A stretch of DNA of 7,048 nucleotides from Bacteroidales bacterium UBA5266 (GCA_002411545.1 DHTG01000049.1:1325-8372); one strand, 5' to 3'. Positions 1-7,048 are shown, counted from the first letter of the stretch. Notes: generated by a model from the letters alone, not told the origin. A program made the numbers and translations.

Positions 1-1338
1 TAGTTCAGGTAAATAACGATGTGTATGCCGGCAATAACAAAATCCGTATACTAATGCATTTTCAACATAAGGTGTTCTTTTCCATGAAGGATTTACAAAC
101 CATACGGCATCCTCAGCCACGTTTTTTGAAACATAACATTGTAACTCTTCACGCTGCTTACTTTCTTTCTTTAGAATGGGGATTTCTTTTACGGTATAAT
201 TAATGGAAAAGAAAATGCAAATGAGTAAGAGCAGTAAAATAGGGGTAAGTCTGTGTTTGTTGTCGGAATATAAATCTTCAAAATAACGGTAAATTATAAA
301 CAAAAACAAAGGATAAATAGAAAGGAGTGGCATTAGGTAATCGGCTTTATAGTGTTTGATTACCATCAGCAATTGAAATAAAAAGATGATTATGCTTCCG
401 CTAAAAAACAATGCGTAGTTGATTTCGCGTGTTTTTTTCTTTTTAATTATAACTATAACAACGAGTGTAAACAAGGTAATTAAAAAGAACAAAACTTCGG
501 GTGTGGCTTTGATAACCTGAACGATATTCTCACTGATGATATCGGGATTAAACATTCTTTCTTGTCCTTTACCGTAAATACCATCGTGGGTAGCCATACG
601 TATAATGAAATTCCAATAATCTTTAAATCGGTTGATTATTGGTAATATAAAACAAAAAAAGGATAAAGCACTTGTGCCGATATAAATAAATTTGTGTTTA
701 TAATTGTCCATTAATAATAATGGTATAACCAACAAAGGTAAATAGTTGAATTTTGTTGCCAGACCCATTCCCATAACAATGCCGCTTGCTATGGCAAAAG
801 TGAAAGGTTTTCTTTTGTTATAACCATAGGAGAGATATATGATAATAAATAAAATAGAGGTGATAACCAACCATCTTTCAGGATATACCCTGCAAAAAAT
901 CAATAACAATATGGAATTTAATAATACACCGGATTGTAAGATAACAAGGGGTGTTTTATTGATACCTCGCTTTTGGCCTATGTAACCAATAACGTAAACT
1001 AATACTGATTGTAGAATGATGAGGAATAAACTGATGGAATATAAATAATAATCAGGACGGTTGATAACGTCTTGTGTGATACTCCCTTTTCCGGTAAATA
1101 AATGTGTGATGCGTATAACCAATCCGCAGAGTATTTGAAAAGGAGTTCCGGGATGGTCGTAATGCCCAATCTGGTTAAATTTGAGTATGGCAGCATTTAA
1201 TCCGTTAATTAAATAAGGGTATTCGGGGTCGATATTGCGTGAATAAAAAGTATCGAAATAAAACAATATGAAAATACCCCACATCAAAGTAAAAATGGGA
1301 AGTATCCATAATACAGGGTATAATGTTTTTAGTTTCAT
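1..1338 (-). CDS. GT-C fold (GT39/ArnT-like) membrane glycosyltransferase, 3' end missing
   Basis: I translated this region by hand. 446 codons stay open from the ATG at 1338 to position 1 with no stop, so the C-terminus lies outside the window. The start is the first ATG after the upstream gene's TAA, which is in the same frame two codons earlier. The product is very hydrophobic, with about ten membrane segments (for example residues 8-28, 98-119, 128-150, 180-208, 216-235, 279-298, 307-327, 333-350, 365-380). GT-C hallmarks are an acidic first outer loop (NIDPEY, D37 and E39), the HYDHPGTP motif at 59-66, GLATKFNYLP at 192-201 (the usual GLA-TKY region) and HYKADYLMP at 329-337. From about 385 a soluble, probably periplasmic, domain begins. 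Such enzymes take sugars from polyprenyl-phosphate donors and add them to lipid, glycan or protein acceptors outside the membrane. The preceding gene encodes a donor-synthase-like GT2, which fits. The acceptor and the sugar cannot be read from the sequence. Confidence 0.85.
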   Translation of the reverse strand, partial: MKLKTLYPVLWILPIFTLMWGIFILFYFDTFYSRNIDPEYPYLINGLNAAILKFNQIGHYDHPGTPFQILCGLVIRITHLFTGKGSITQDVINRPDYYLYSISLFLIILQSVLVYVIGYIGQKRGINKTPLVILQSGVLLNSILLLIFCRVYPERWLVITSILFIIIYLSYGYNKRKPFTFAIASGIVMGMGLATKFNYLPLLVIPLLLMDNYKHKFIYIGTSALSFFCFILPIINRFKDYWNFIIRMATHDGIYGKGQERMFNPDIISENIVQVIKATPEVLFFLITLFTLVVIVIIKKKKTREINYALFFSGSIIIFLFQLLMVIKHYKADYLMPLLSIYPLFLFIIYRYFEDLYSDNKHRLTPILLLLLICIFFSINYTVKEIPILKKESKQREELQCYVSKNVAEDAVWFVNPSWKRTPYVENALVYGFCYCRHTHRYLPEL

Positions 1339-1344
1339 GAATTA
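1336..1344 (-). promoter_or_regulatory. Stop-restart junction between the MTase-GT2 gene and the GT-C gene
   Basis: On the minus strand the bases read TAA TTC ATG: the stop of the upstream gene, a single codon, then the start of the GT-C gene in the same frame. With no room for a separate ribosome site, translation of the GT-C gene is probably coupled to the upstream gene by termination and restart (inference). Suppression of this one stop would give a continuous MTase-GT2-GT-C polypeptide. Confidence 0.5.
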
Positions 1345-2754
1345 TTTGAATTTAATTTTACGTGCGGCAAACAAACTCATTTTTATCAATAACCAACCGT
1401 GAGCAAAACGATTAATCTGGGTGGAACCGTATGATCTGTCGCGGTAGCGGACGATAACTTCAATGATTTTTAAATTCAATTTGGCTGCACCGAAAAGTAG
1501 ATCGAAGTCGCCGAAGGGATCGAAATTGCCAAAGTATTTGCGGTTGCTTTTGATTTTTTCATAATCTTTTTTAAACAATACTTTTGTTCCGCAGAGGGTG
1601 TCTTTAAGTCTTTGTCCGAGCAAATAGGAGAAAAACCATCCGAAAAACTTATTGGCAATCAGATTCAATAATCGCATGGCTTCTTTTTCCATCGGATAAA
1701 CCAATCGGCATCCGTTAATAAATTCTCCTTTATGCAAACAAAGTGCTTCGTAAAATTTAGGCATATCCTCGGGAGGAGTGGTAAGGTCGGCATCGAGTAT
1801 CATCAAAATATCTCCCTGAGCTATTTCAAAGGCTTCGCGTACGGCATTACCTTTGCCTTTTTCCGATTGCCGTATCACTTTAATGTCTTTGTCGGGGTGC
1901 ATGTGTTGGACTTTGATCATTTCTTCGTAAGTGCCGTCCGAGGAATGGCCTTCAACAAAAATAAACTCTTGATGGGTGCCGAATAATGGGGTGCGAACGA
2001 TTGCGTTTTCGATATTTCCTTTTTCATTACGTGCCGGAATCACAATGGAAACCGAATAATCTTTTCGTATGTGTTGAAGCGGACGAACAACGATAAATTG
2101 AATTAAATTTAATTTACATATACTGGGAAGATTAGAAATGAATGTATTGATAATAGCATTTAATACTGGTATGTATTTTGGTAAAAGTAATTTCTTTTCT
2201 ACTTTAATAATTTCAAAATCTTCAAGATATAATAGGTTCTCAATGTCTTTGACCGATAACCAGTTTTGGAGTGGTTGTTTGGCTTTGAGTCTGAATAATT
2301 CTCCTAACTTTAATATGGGCTCCCATAAATAGTTATAACTCGATATGATGATTTTTGTGTCGGGACTTACATATTGTTTTAGTTTTTTGAACAAGTGCTG
2401 AATATCCCATAGCGAGGTTAAAAGATCGGATATAATCACATAATCAACCTTTTCCTTTAGATCGAAATCCAATACATCGGCATGGATGAATTGAAGTTCA
2501 GGGTATTTTTTTGATGCAATATCTATTGCTTGTTTCGAAAAATCAACACCTATTCCTTTCGAAGGTTTAACGGCATGGAGTAAATCGCCGGTAGAACAGC
2601 CTAATTCCAAAATCACCGATCCTTCGGGTATCATAAACGTAAATTGTTTTTCAATGGTTTTATGGTAAAAACGGTTGCGTCGTTTCCAACGGTCTCTTTT
2701 CTTTGCTGCATTTTCAAAATATGCCTGTATACGTTCTTGAGCCGCTTCTTTCAT
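1342..2754 (-). CDS. Fusion protein: class I SAM-dependent methyltransferase + GT2 glycosyltransferase (DPM1/GtrB-like)
   Basis: 470 residues with two domains. Residues about 1-225 form a class I methyltransferase: SAM-binding motif I LELGCSTGDLL at 49-59, the acidic ribose-binding residue D71 in GVDFS, and HADVLDF at 91-97. Residues about 232-470 form a family 2 glycosyltransferase: SIVIPARNEKGNI at 236-248, EGHSSDGT at 268-275, EKGKGNAVREAF at 298-309, the metal/nucleotide DXD motif DADLTTP at 321-327, DTLCGTKVLFKKDY at 385-398 and GDFDLLFGA at 415-423. This pattern is that of enzymes charging polyprenyl or dolichyl phosphate with a sugar on the cytoplasmic side. No clear C-terminal membrane pair follows, so it resembles the soluble DPM1 type more than GtrB. 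The ATG at 2754 is the first start after an in-frame stop at 2776-2778, and no Shine-Dalgarno is seen. It lies 16 nt after the hydrolase gene and 3 nt before the GT-C gene, its probable donor-user. The methyl acceptor is unknown; the growing glycan or the activated sugar are guesses. Confidence 0.9.
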   Translation of the reverse strand: MKEAAQERIQAYFENAAKKRDRWKRRNRFYHKTIEKQFTFMIPEGSVILELGCSTGDLLHAVKPSKGIGVDFSKQAIDIASKKYPELQFIHADVLDFDLKEKVDYVIISDLLTSLWDIQHLFKKLKQYVSPDTKIIISSYNYLWEPILKLGELFRLKAKQPLQNWLSVKDIENLLYLEDFEIIKVEKKLLLPKYIPVLNAIINTFISNLPSICKLNLIQFIVVRPLQHIRKDYSVSIVIPARNEKGNIENAIVRTPLFGTHQEFIFVEGHSSDGTYEEMIKVQHMHPDKDIKVIRQSEKGKGNAVREAFEIAQGDILMILDADLTTPPEDMPKFYEALCLHKGEFINGCRLVYPMEKEAMRLLNLIANKFFGWFFSYLLGQRLKDTLCGTKVLFKKDYEKIKSNRKYFGNFDPFGDFDLLFGAAKLNLKIIEVIVRYRDRSYGSTQINRFAHGWLLIKMSLFAARKIKFK

Positions 2755-2770
2755 TGTATATATGTGTTGT

Positions 2771-4360
2771 TTATTTTATTTTCTTTAAATACAGAGTTTC
2801 CATTTCTCCTGTAAATGATGCCTGATTAAATTTTTCAGGGTCGAAATGAAATAGAGGGTAGGGAGCGGTATCGCTTTGCAATAAAAACGGTTTATGACTA
2901 ATACGATGGTATTCAAGTTCTTTGTTAGGTAGTTGATGAATGTCTGCTTTTTGTCCGGAAATAGGATAATACATTATTTCTTTATCAAATTTTATTTTAC
3001 TCATGCCGGGTGCCGATATTTCAAAATGAACGCATTCATCATTGCTATAAAGAGTAAATTCGCCTTTTTCGTTGGTAAAAGTATTGATGCCAACCGACCA
3101 ATATTCGTTCCAAGCACGCACAACAGCTCCTTCCACGGCTTGTTTTGTTTTTCTATCTACAATTGTTCCTTTAATACAAATATTATTAAATCCAAGCATA
3201 TTGTAATAATTCACGGCTTGGACGGGCTTTTTCGGTTTGTAGTTTGCCAATTCTTTTACCAAGTATGCAGCCGGTTTTAATGTACCTTGAATGGCGTAGG
3301 CACTATCGGTCGTATAGGTTATTCCTTGATGATTTAACAAACCGGTGTATTGCGCCTCGAAATGACTGCCTGGAATTTCTTGAAACTCCCACCATCCGAA
3401 GCCGCTTCCACCGCAATCGATTGCATAATGAAATGCATCGAGCATGAATTGTGCTTGTTCTTCGTAGCTGATGGAATCGCCATCGGCAGGGAGTGCGGTT
3501 TCTCCTATCATCCAAACCTTGTCGATGTAATGACTATACCAATATATTTCGTTGGGAACACGTAAGGGATGATAGGTGTGGAATTGCACAAAATCAACAG
3601 GAAGCAATTGTGGGTCCCATTCAAACACTTCAATGGGTTCCGAAAATCCTATGGTGAAAAGTTGATTGGGGGCATGTTCTCTCATCATGTCTCGCCATTG
3701 TGATACAATTTTAATAGCTTCTTTTTTACTTCGGTTCTTTTTATTGTCAAAGTATAAGGGTTCGTTCATAAAATCGTAAGCAAAGATTACGGAATTGTCT
3801 TTAAATGCTTTCAGTAATTCAATGGTGAATGTATTCAGGTCGAGGTTTTCAATAGGAGGCTTTATCAATAACATCACTCGTAAATTCTTTTCACCGGCAA
3901 TGTTGATTACTTGTTTTAATCCTTGTATGATTTCATTTGCATGTTCTTTGATGTAATATTTCTTGTCATCGGCTTGGTAGAAGTAATATCCTTTTTCATC
4001 TTGTGAAATCCGGTCGAAACAAAGGCGCAGGCAGTTAAATCCTAATTCGTGTATCAATTGAAAATGTCCCGCCAGTTGGTGCTGAATTTCCTTTTCAGTG
4101 TTCGATTCATAAATGTCGGGGTTTTCATAAGATTTAATGGGTGACATAACACATTTGTTGTCGATATTTCGGCATGCTATTACATAATTAAGCATGATGG
4201 GGAAGAAAGTGTCGTTTTTATGTTTAAATGTTTTATTATCTATATATATATAATCTGTATTACTCAAATCGGGACGAGGAGGATCTTGTTCGTTCGAAGA
4301 ACATGAAATACTAATAAGGCTAATGATTATAAACAGGATGATGCAATGATATATTCTCAT
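2771..4360 (-). CDS. Lipoprotein with GH5-like glycoside hydrolase domain and carboxypeptidase-regulatory-like domain
   Basis: 529 residues. The N-terminus is a lipoprotein signal peptide: a short basic start, hydrophobic residues 7-19 and a lipobox ending SISC with C20 as the lipidated residue. The -3 position is Ser rather than the usual Leu. The following SSNEQDPP is polar and acidic, which in Bacteroidota could favour surface export (inference). Residues about 36-375 look like a TIM-barrel glycoside hydrolase of GH5/clan GH-A type: FNCLRLCFDR at 108-117, DFMNEP at 196-201 with E200 as probable acid/base, HTYHP at 261-265, MIGET at 284-288 with E287 as probable nucleophile, and GFGWWEF at 320-326. 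Both catalytic glutamates are present, so it is probably active. Residues about 394-460 (IKGTIVDRKTKQAVEGAVV, then TNEKGEFTLYS) match a carboxypeptidase-regulatory-like beta-sandwich. About 70 residues of unassigned tail follow. The substrate is not readable. Its place between transferase genes suggests trimming or remodelling of the operon's own glycan rather than food digestion. Confidence 0.88.
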   Translation of the reverse strand: MRIYHCIILFIIISLISISCSSNEQDPPRPDLSNTDYIYIDNKTFKHKNDTFFPIMLNYVIACRNIDNKCVMSPIKSYENPDIYESNTEKEIQHQLAGHFQLIHELGFNCLRLCFDRISQDEKGYYFYQADDKKYYIKEHANEIIQGLKQVINIAGEKNLRVMLLIKPPIENLDLNTFTIELLKAFKDNSVIFAYDFMNEPLYFDNKKNRSKKEAIKIVSQWRDMMREHAPNQLFTIGFSEPIEVFEWDPQLLPVDFVQFHTYHPLRVPNEIYWYSHYIDKVWMIGETALPADGDSISYEEQAQFMLDAFHYAIDCGGSGFGWWEFQEIPGSHFEAQYTGLLNHQGITYTTDSAYAIQGTLKPAAYLVKELANYKPKKPVQAVNYYNMLGFNNICIKGTIVDRKTKQAVEGAVVRAWNEYWSVGINTFTNEKGEFTLYSNDECVHFEISAPGMSKIKFDKEIMYYPISGQKADIHQLPNKELEYHRISHKPFLLQSDTAPYPLFHFDPEKFNQASFTGEMETLYLKKIK

Positions 4361-4377
4361 GTTTTTAGATTTAGTAA

Positions 4378-6825
4378 TTATTTTATTCCTTCAACTTTTA
4401 TTTGTATGTTTTTCACGATGGCCGAATTGCTTTCCCTCCAACGAGGATAATATATATATACAAAACAATTTATTTGAGTGGCATTACTCACTTGGAAGGT
4501 TTTAGAAATATTGAGTTTTTCCCAACGGTTGACTTCGAAAACTTCGGATGTAATGAATTTGACAATCTTATCGGTATAGAAGGTTGGATATTTCATGTTG
4601 TCGCCGGTACAACCGAAATATAAATCCATATATTCGTCTTGTTCCAATTGATCCAGGAATTTAATATCGGCATTCAAAGTAATTTTAATTTTATTCCATT
4701 TTTCTGTTTTGTTAGGGATAACAAAAGGTTCCAATAAATAATATTGAGGCCATTCGTGGTTGCGGTTTTCAGGGGTTTGGCAAACGATAGAATCACTCCT
4801 GACGATAGTTTTTAGTATATGAGTTTTATCTTTCATATAAATAGGGCTTTGACTTAATTTGTTGTTGTTGTATACATAATGATTAATGTATTTATAGAAG
4901 TCAAATTTAGAGGCTAATTGAGCTTTAATGGTTGAAGATGCTTCGGGTAGCATGTCAAGATTTTCATTCAGGCGATACACTTCACCTGTATTGTGATATA
5001 TATATTCATTGTATAAGAAATCGTCAATACGACGAGAGTATTTTAAAAACAACATCTTCGATTTAGTTTCGAAAGTATTGGAAGTGTTTAATCCGTCACT
5101 TACGTAATGTACGGTTTCGGGTAGCGGTAAGTGATAGGTGTTTTTCAACAATGCAAGCAGGGAAGGTGTAATATCGTTATGGGTGATTAATGCGGGGAAT
5201 TCTTCCGGCGATTTCAATAGGGGAGACCAAATGATTAAAGGAACATGATAGGCCGATAAGAAGTTTTTATTACGGTTGCCGCAGGAATGGTCGCCGGTGA
5301 TAACAAAGATGGTGTTATTAAAATCAGGACGTTTGGCATAAGCTTTAAAAAACTCTTTTAAACATTGGTCCACATACACGAATCCTGCATTACGAGCTAT
5401 GGATCTTTCGTGGATTTTCTTTGTAGATCCTTTTGCTCCATTGGCAATTGTTTTCGCTTTTTCATATGTTTTTTTAAAGTATGGATTGTTTAGGTCGAGT
5501 TCATCGTGTGTTGTTAGGCTTACGATGAGATTGCATTGAGGTTTACGGTTTTGATTTGTCGTCAAAACATCGATGGTTTTACGAAACAGGAATTCATCAT
5601 GATAACCCCAAAAGCTGCCTTTAGTTTTGTCGGATTGTTTTTCATAGTCTTGATAAAAAGGCGACATATAATCAATATGTTGTTCTATTAGATATTCGGC
5701 GATACAATCGAAGTAAAACAGTCCGTTATAAAAAGCCTGGGTTTGGTAACCGGTATTTTTTAATACGGATAAAAGGCTGTTGTGATCAGGCATATTACCG
5801 AATTGGAATCCTTTTAAACCGTGAGGTAAAGAGCCTGTTATGGCCGGAACCGCCCCATAGCTTCGGGAAGATGTTGTTAAACAGTTTTTCCAATACAAGC
5901 CGTGTCGGCTTAAAGAATCTAAAAAAGGCATATAACAAACATCGTCATATTCGCTTCTAAACCAATCTCTACCCAAAGATTCAACAACAATGATAACGAC
6001 ATTAGGTGCTGTTTTGCTTTCATTGAAATGGGCTCCCAATACATTAGGAATATTATCTCGTCTTTCCAAAGGATAAAGAGTATCTATGATATTACGCTTG
6101 GGATTATCAGCCAGAAATGCATGAATATGTTTTCGATTTACGGGAATTACGGCATTAGCATCTGTGAAGTTTATCTTTTCGGAACGGATGTAATCAAAGC
6201 AAGAATGTAAACAATAGCATGTTTTGTTTATACTAAAATAGGCGACAGATGGTTTGGCGTTTGCTATTTTCAGTGTATTTACTTTAAATATAAAAAAGGA
6301 ACTTACTAAGATGATTATCCACAATAAAATAGTTATCGACTTTTTTGCTTTAACCTTTTTTTGTAAGTAAAGACATAAAATTGTAAATGTGCTAAGCGCA
6401 AGCACAAATAGGAATGCAATCAGATAGATGTTTACGGTATTTTTAATCGTTAGCAAGCTTTCGTAAAGCGGTCGAATAATGATTTCGCTGTCTAACAAAG
6501 TGCCTGATTGTGATGCATATACAGATAAAGATGTTTCGCATAAACACAACATTCCATATATAATTGATAATGTAATGTTGGCAGTTTTTTTTGATATTAT
6601 GTGAAGAAGAGCATATAAAGGAAACAAGGTAGTAACAAATACACTATAAACTATCCAATAATAAATCAACGCTTTGCCGAGCACACGCCATGAATTAAAG
6701 TCTTCGTAAATAAAGAGATTCACAAATTCAATAGCTTTTAATATGGCGATGCTGAAAGCAAAAAGAATTACAATAATGAAGTAAGCATGGAGATATTCAA
6801 TGATTTTCTTTTTAATGTTTGACAT
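4378..6825 (-). CDS. LTA synthase-like membrane sulfatase-fold transferase with extra C-terminal beta-rich domain
   Basis: 815 residues. The N-terminus holds about five membrane segments (roughly 14-36, 50-77, 82-104, 131-153, 163-182), followed by a linker and an extracytoplasmic alkaline-phosphatase-superfamily domain at about 273-580. Metal and catalytic residues of the LtaS/OpgB/EptA group are visible: NVVIIVVESLG at 275-285 (E282), a Thr/Ser cluster at 317-320 before RSYG where the nucleophile should sit, H440 in LTTHDE, and D512-H513 in ITGDHS. Family members move phosphoglycerol or phosphoethanolamine from a phospholipid onto a glycan, lipid or protein; true sulfatase activity is unlikely with this membrane layout. 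Residues about 640-815 form an additional region rich in predicted beta strands, ending SAIVKNIQIKVEG, like a carbohydrate-binding-type beta-sandwich; I do not recognise its family. The ATG at 6825 is the first start after an in-frame TAA at 6841-6843. It is the first gene of the operon, with a candidate promoter about 60 nt upstream. Confidence 0.88.
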   Translation of the reverse strand: MSNIKKKIIEYLHAYFIIVILFAFSIAILKAIEFVNLFIYEDFNSWRVLGKALIYYWIVYSVFVTTLFPLYALLHIISKKTANITLSIIYGMLCLCETSLSVYASQSGTLLDSEIIIRPLYESLLTIKNTVNIYLIAFLFVLALSTFTILCLYLQKKVKAKKSITILLWIIILVSSFFIFKVNTLKIANAKPSVAYFSINKTCYCLHSCFDYIRSEKINFTDANAVIPVNRKHIHAFLADNPKRNIIDTLYPLERRDNIPNVLGAHFNESKTAPNVVIIVVESLGRDWFRSEYDDVCYMPFLDSLSRHGLYWKNCLTTSSRSYGAVPAITGSLPHGLKGFQFGNMPDHNSLLSVLKNTGYQTQAFYNGLFYFDCIAEYLIEQHIDYMSPFYQDYEKQSDKTKGSFWGYHDEFLFRKTIDVLTTNQNRKPQCNLIVSLTTHDELDLNNPYFKKTYEKAKTIANGAKGSTKKIHERSIARNAGFVYVDQCLKEFFKAYAKRPDFNNTIFVITGDHSCGNRNKNFLSAYHVPLIIWSPLLKSPEEFPALITHNDITPSLLALLKNTYHLPLPETVHYVSDGLNTSNTFETKSKMLFLKYSRRIDDFLYNEYIYHNTGEVYRLNENLDMLPEASSTIKAQLASKFDFYKYINHYVYNNNKLSQSPIYMKDKTHILKTIVRSDSIVCQTPENRNHEWPQYYLLEPFVIPNKTEKWNKIKITLNADIKFLDQLEQDEYMDLYFGCTGDNMKYPTFYTDKIVKFITSEVFEVNRWEKLNISKTFQVSNATQINCFVYIYYPRWRESNSAIVKNIQIKVEGIK

Positions 6826-6885
6826 ATGAATTTTAATAGTTTATGTGAAAATTTTACGCTTGAATATGTATTGTGATTTTAACGG

Positions 6886-6893
6886 CAAAAATA
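6886..6893 (-). promoter_or_regulatory. Candidate Bacteroidota -7 promoter box for the four-gene operon
   Basis: Read on the minus strand this is TATTTTTG, a match to the TAnnTTTG -7 consensus of the Bacteroidota primary sigma factor. Transcription would start around 6880, giving a leader of roughly 55 nt before the ATG at 6825. No good TTG-type -33 element is seen 19-23 nt upstream, where the sequence is A-rich, so the call is tentative. In this AT-rich DNA the box could also occur by chance. Confidence 0.4.
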
Positions 6894-7030
6894 CATTAAA
6901 AATTGAATGTCTTTTTGTGTTTTTTGTTATCAAACTTTTTTTGCTTTTTAATGAACCTGTTAGAACTATGAAACAAATTCATTTCAAGTAATTTACAGTA
7001 TTATATATGGTGGAGGGATGAACTACTACC

Positions 7031-7048
7031 TGTAGAGACGTAACATGT
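7031..7048. repeat. Left half of a probable dispersed palindromic repeat, cut by the window edge
   Basis: The sequence is TGTAGAGACGTAACATGT. The last six bases, ACATGT, are self-complementary, and the arm before them starts TGTAGAGACG. From memory, palindromes with TGTAGAGACG outer arms and a variable centre are scattered through many Bacteroidota and cyanobacterial genomes. If this is one, the next 12 bases beyond the window should be the complement of the left arm, giving a perfect hairpin of about 30 nt. Only the left arm and the centre are visible here. Confidence 0.5.

Larger units (their letters stand above)
6826..7048. other. Non-coding leader and upstream region
   Basis: No open frame of plausible length or coding character is seen on either strand. 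The region is rich in A and T runs (about 6900-6950). It contains the candidate operon promoter and, at the right edge, half of a palindromic repeat. No Shine-Dalgarno sequence precedes the ATG at 6825, which is usual for Bacteroidota. I see no riboswitch fold and no convincing terminator hairpin that is complete inside the window. Confidence 0.6.

Noticed and set aside
21..203. Plus-strand frame of 60 codons at the left edge
   Set aside because: It is antisense to the GT-C gene, which stays open through position 1, and has no recognisable product.
999..1196. Minus-strand frame of 65 codons
   Set aside because: It is an out-of-frame reading of the GT-C gene, whose own frame is continuous here and encodes the HPGTP motif.
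2755..2770. Separate promoter or terminator in the 16-nt and 17-nt spacers (2755-2770 and 4361-4377)
   Set aside because: The spacers are too short for a terminator plus promoter and show no hairpin or -7 box. Continuous transcription is the simpler reading.
2933..3280. Plus-strand open frame of 115 codons
   Set aside because: It lies wholly inside the well-supported hydrolase gene on the opposite strand, its product has no recognisable domain and a Cys/Phe/His-rich composition typical of antisense frames, and it has no promoter of its own.
3303..3565. Short Arg-rich minus-strand frame and overlapping plus-strand frames
   Set aside because: These are other-frame readings of the conserved catalytic region of the hydrolase (including IGET and GWWEF) and show no independent coding signs.
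4241..4252. (TA)6 tract in the hydrolase gene, and (TA)5 at 4451-4460 in the transferase gene, as possible phase-variation slippage sites
   Set aside because: Both tracts encode ordinary Tyr-Ile stretches in AT-rich DNA (YIYID and YIYYP). They are short, and both genes are intact, so slippage switching is not supported.

Overview
The window is AT-rich and carries four tightly packed genes, all on the minus strand, so transcription runs from about position 6880 down through position 1. The likely source is a member of the Bacteroidota. Supporting signs are a candidate TAnnTTTG-type -7 promoter box, starts without a Shine-Dalgarno sequence, a lipoprotein with a carboxypeptidase-regulatory-like beta domain, and a repeat half-site at the right edge of a kind I associate with that phylum. 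The species cannot be named from this sequence.

Layout, in order of transcription: (1) 6826-7048 is non-coding, with the candidate promoter and, at the extreme right edge, the first half of a palindromic repeat. (2) 4378-6825 encodes an inner-membrane LTA-synthase-like alkaline-phosphatase-superfamily transferase with an extra C-terminal beta-rich domain. (3) 2771-4360 encodes a lipoprotein with a GH5-like glycoside hydrolase domain followed by a carboxypeptidase-regulatory-like domain. (4) 1342-2754 encodes a fusion of a class I SAM-dependent methyltransferase with a family 2 glycosyltransferase of the polyprenyl-phosphate-sugar-synthase type. (5) 1-1338 encodes the first 446 residues of a multi-pass GT-C (GT39/ArnT-like) glycosyltransferase and runs off the left edge without a stop. 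The spacers are 17, 16 and 3 nt, so this is almost certainly one operon. Its end and terminator lie outside the window.

How the genes may work together (inference): the GT2 half of the fusion would charge a polyprenyl phosphate with a sugar on the cytoplasmic face. The GT-C enzyme would transfer that sugar to an acceptor on the periplasmic face. The LTA-synthase-like enzyme would add a lipid-derived phospho group (phosphoglycerol or phosphoethanolamine type), and the lipoprotein hydrolase would trim or remodel the product. This would be a cell-envelope glycan decoration pathway. The individual families are known. The combination, the MTase-GT2 fusion and the extra C-terminal domain of the transferase are the less ordinary points. 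No tRNA, rRNA, CRISPR array, transposase or phage gene is visible.
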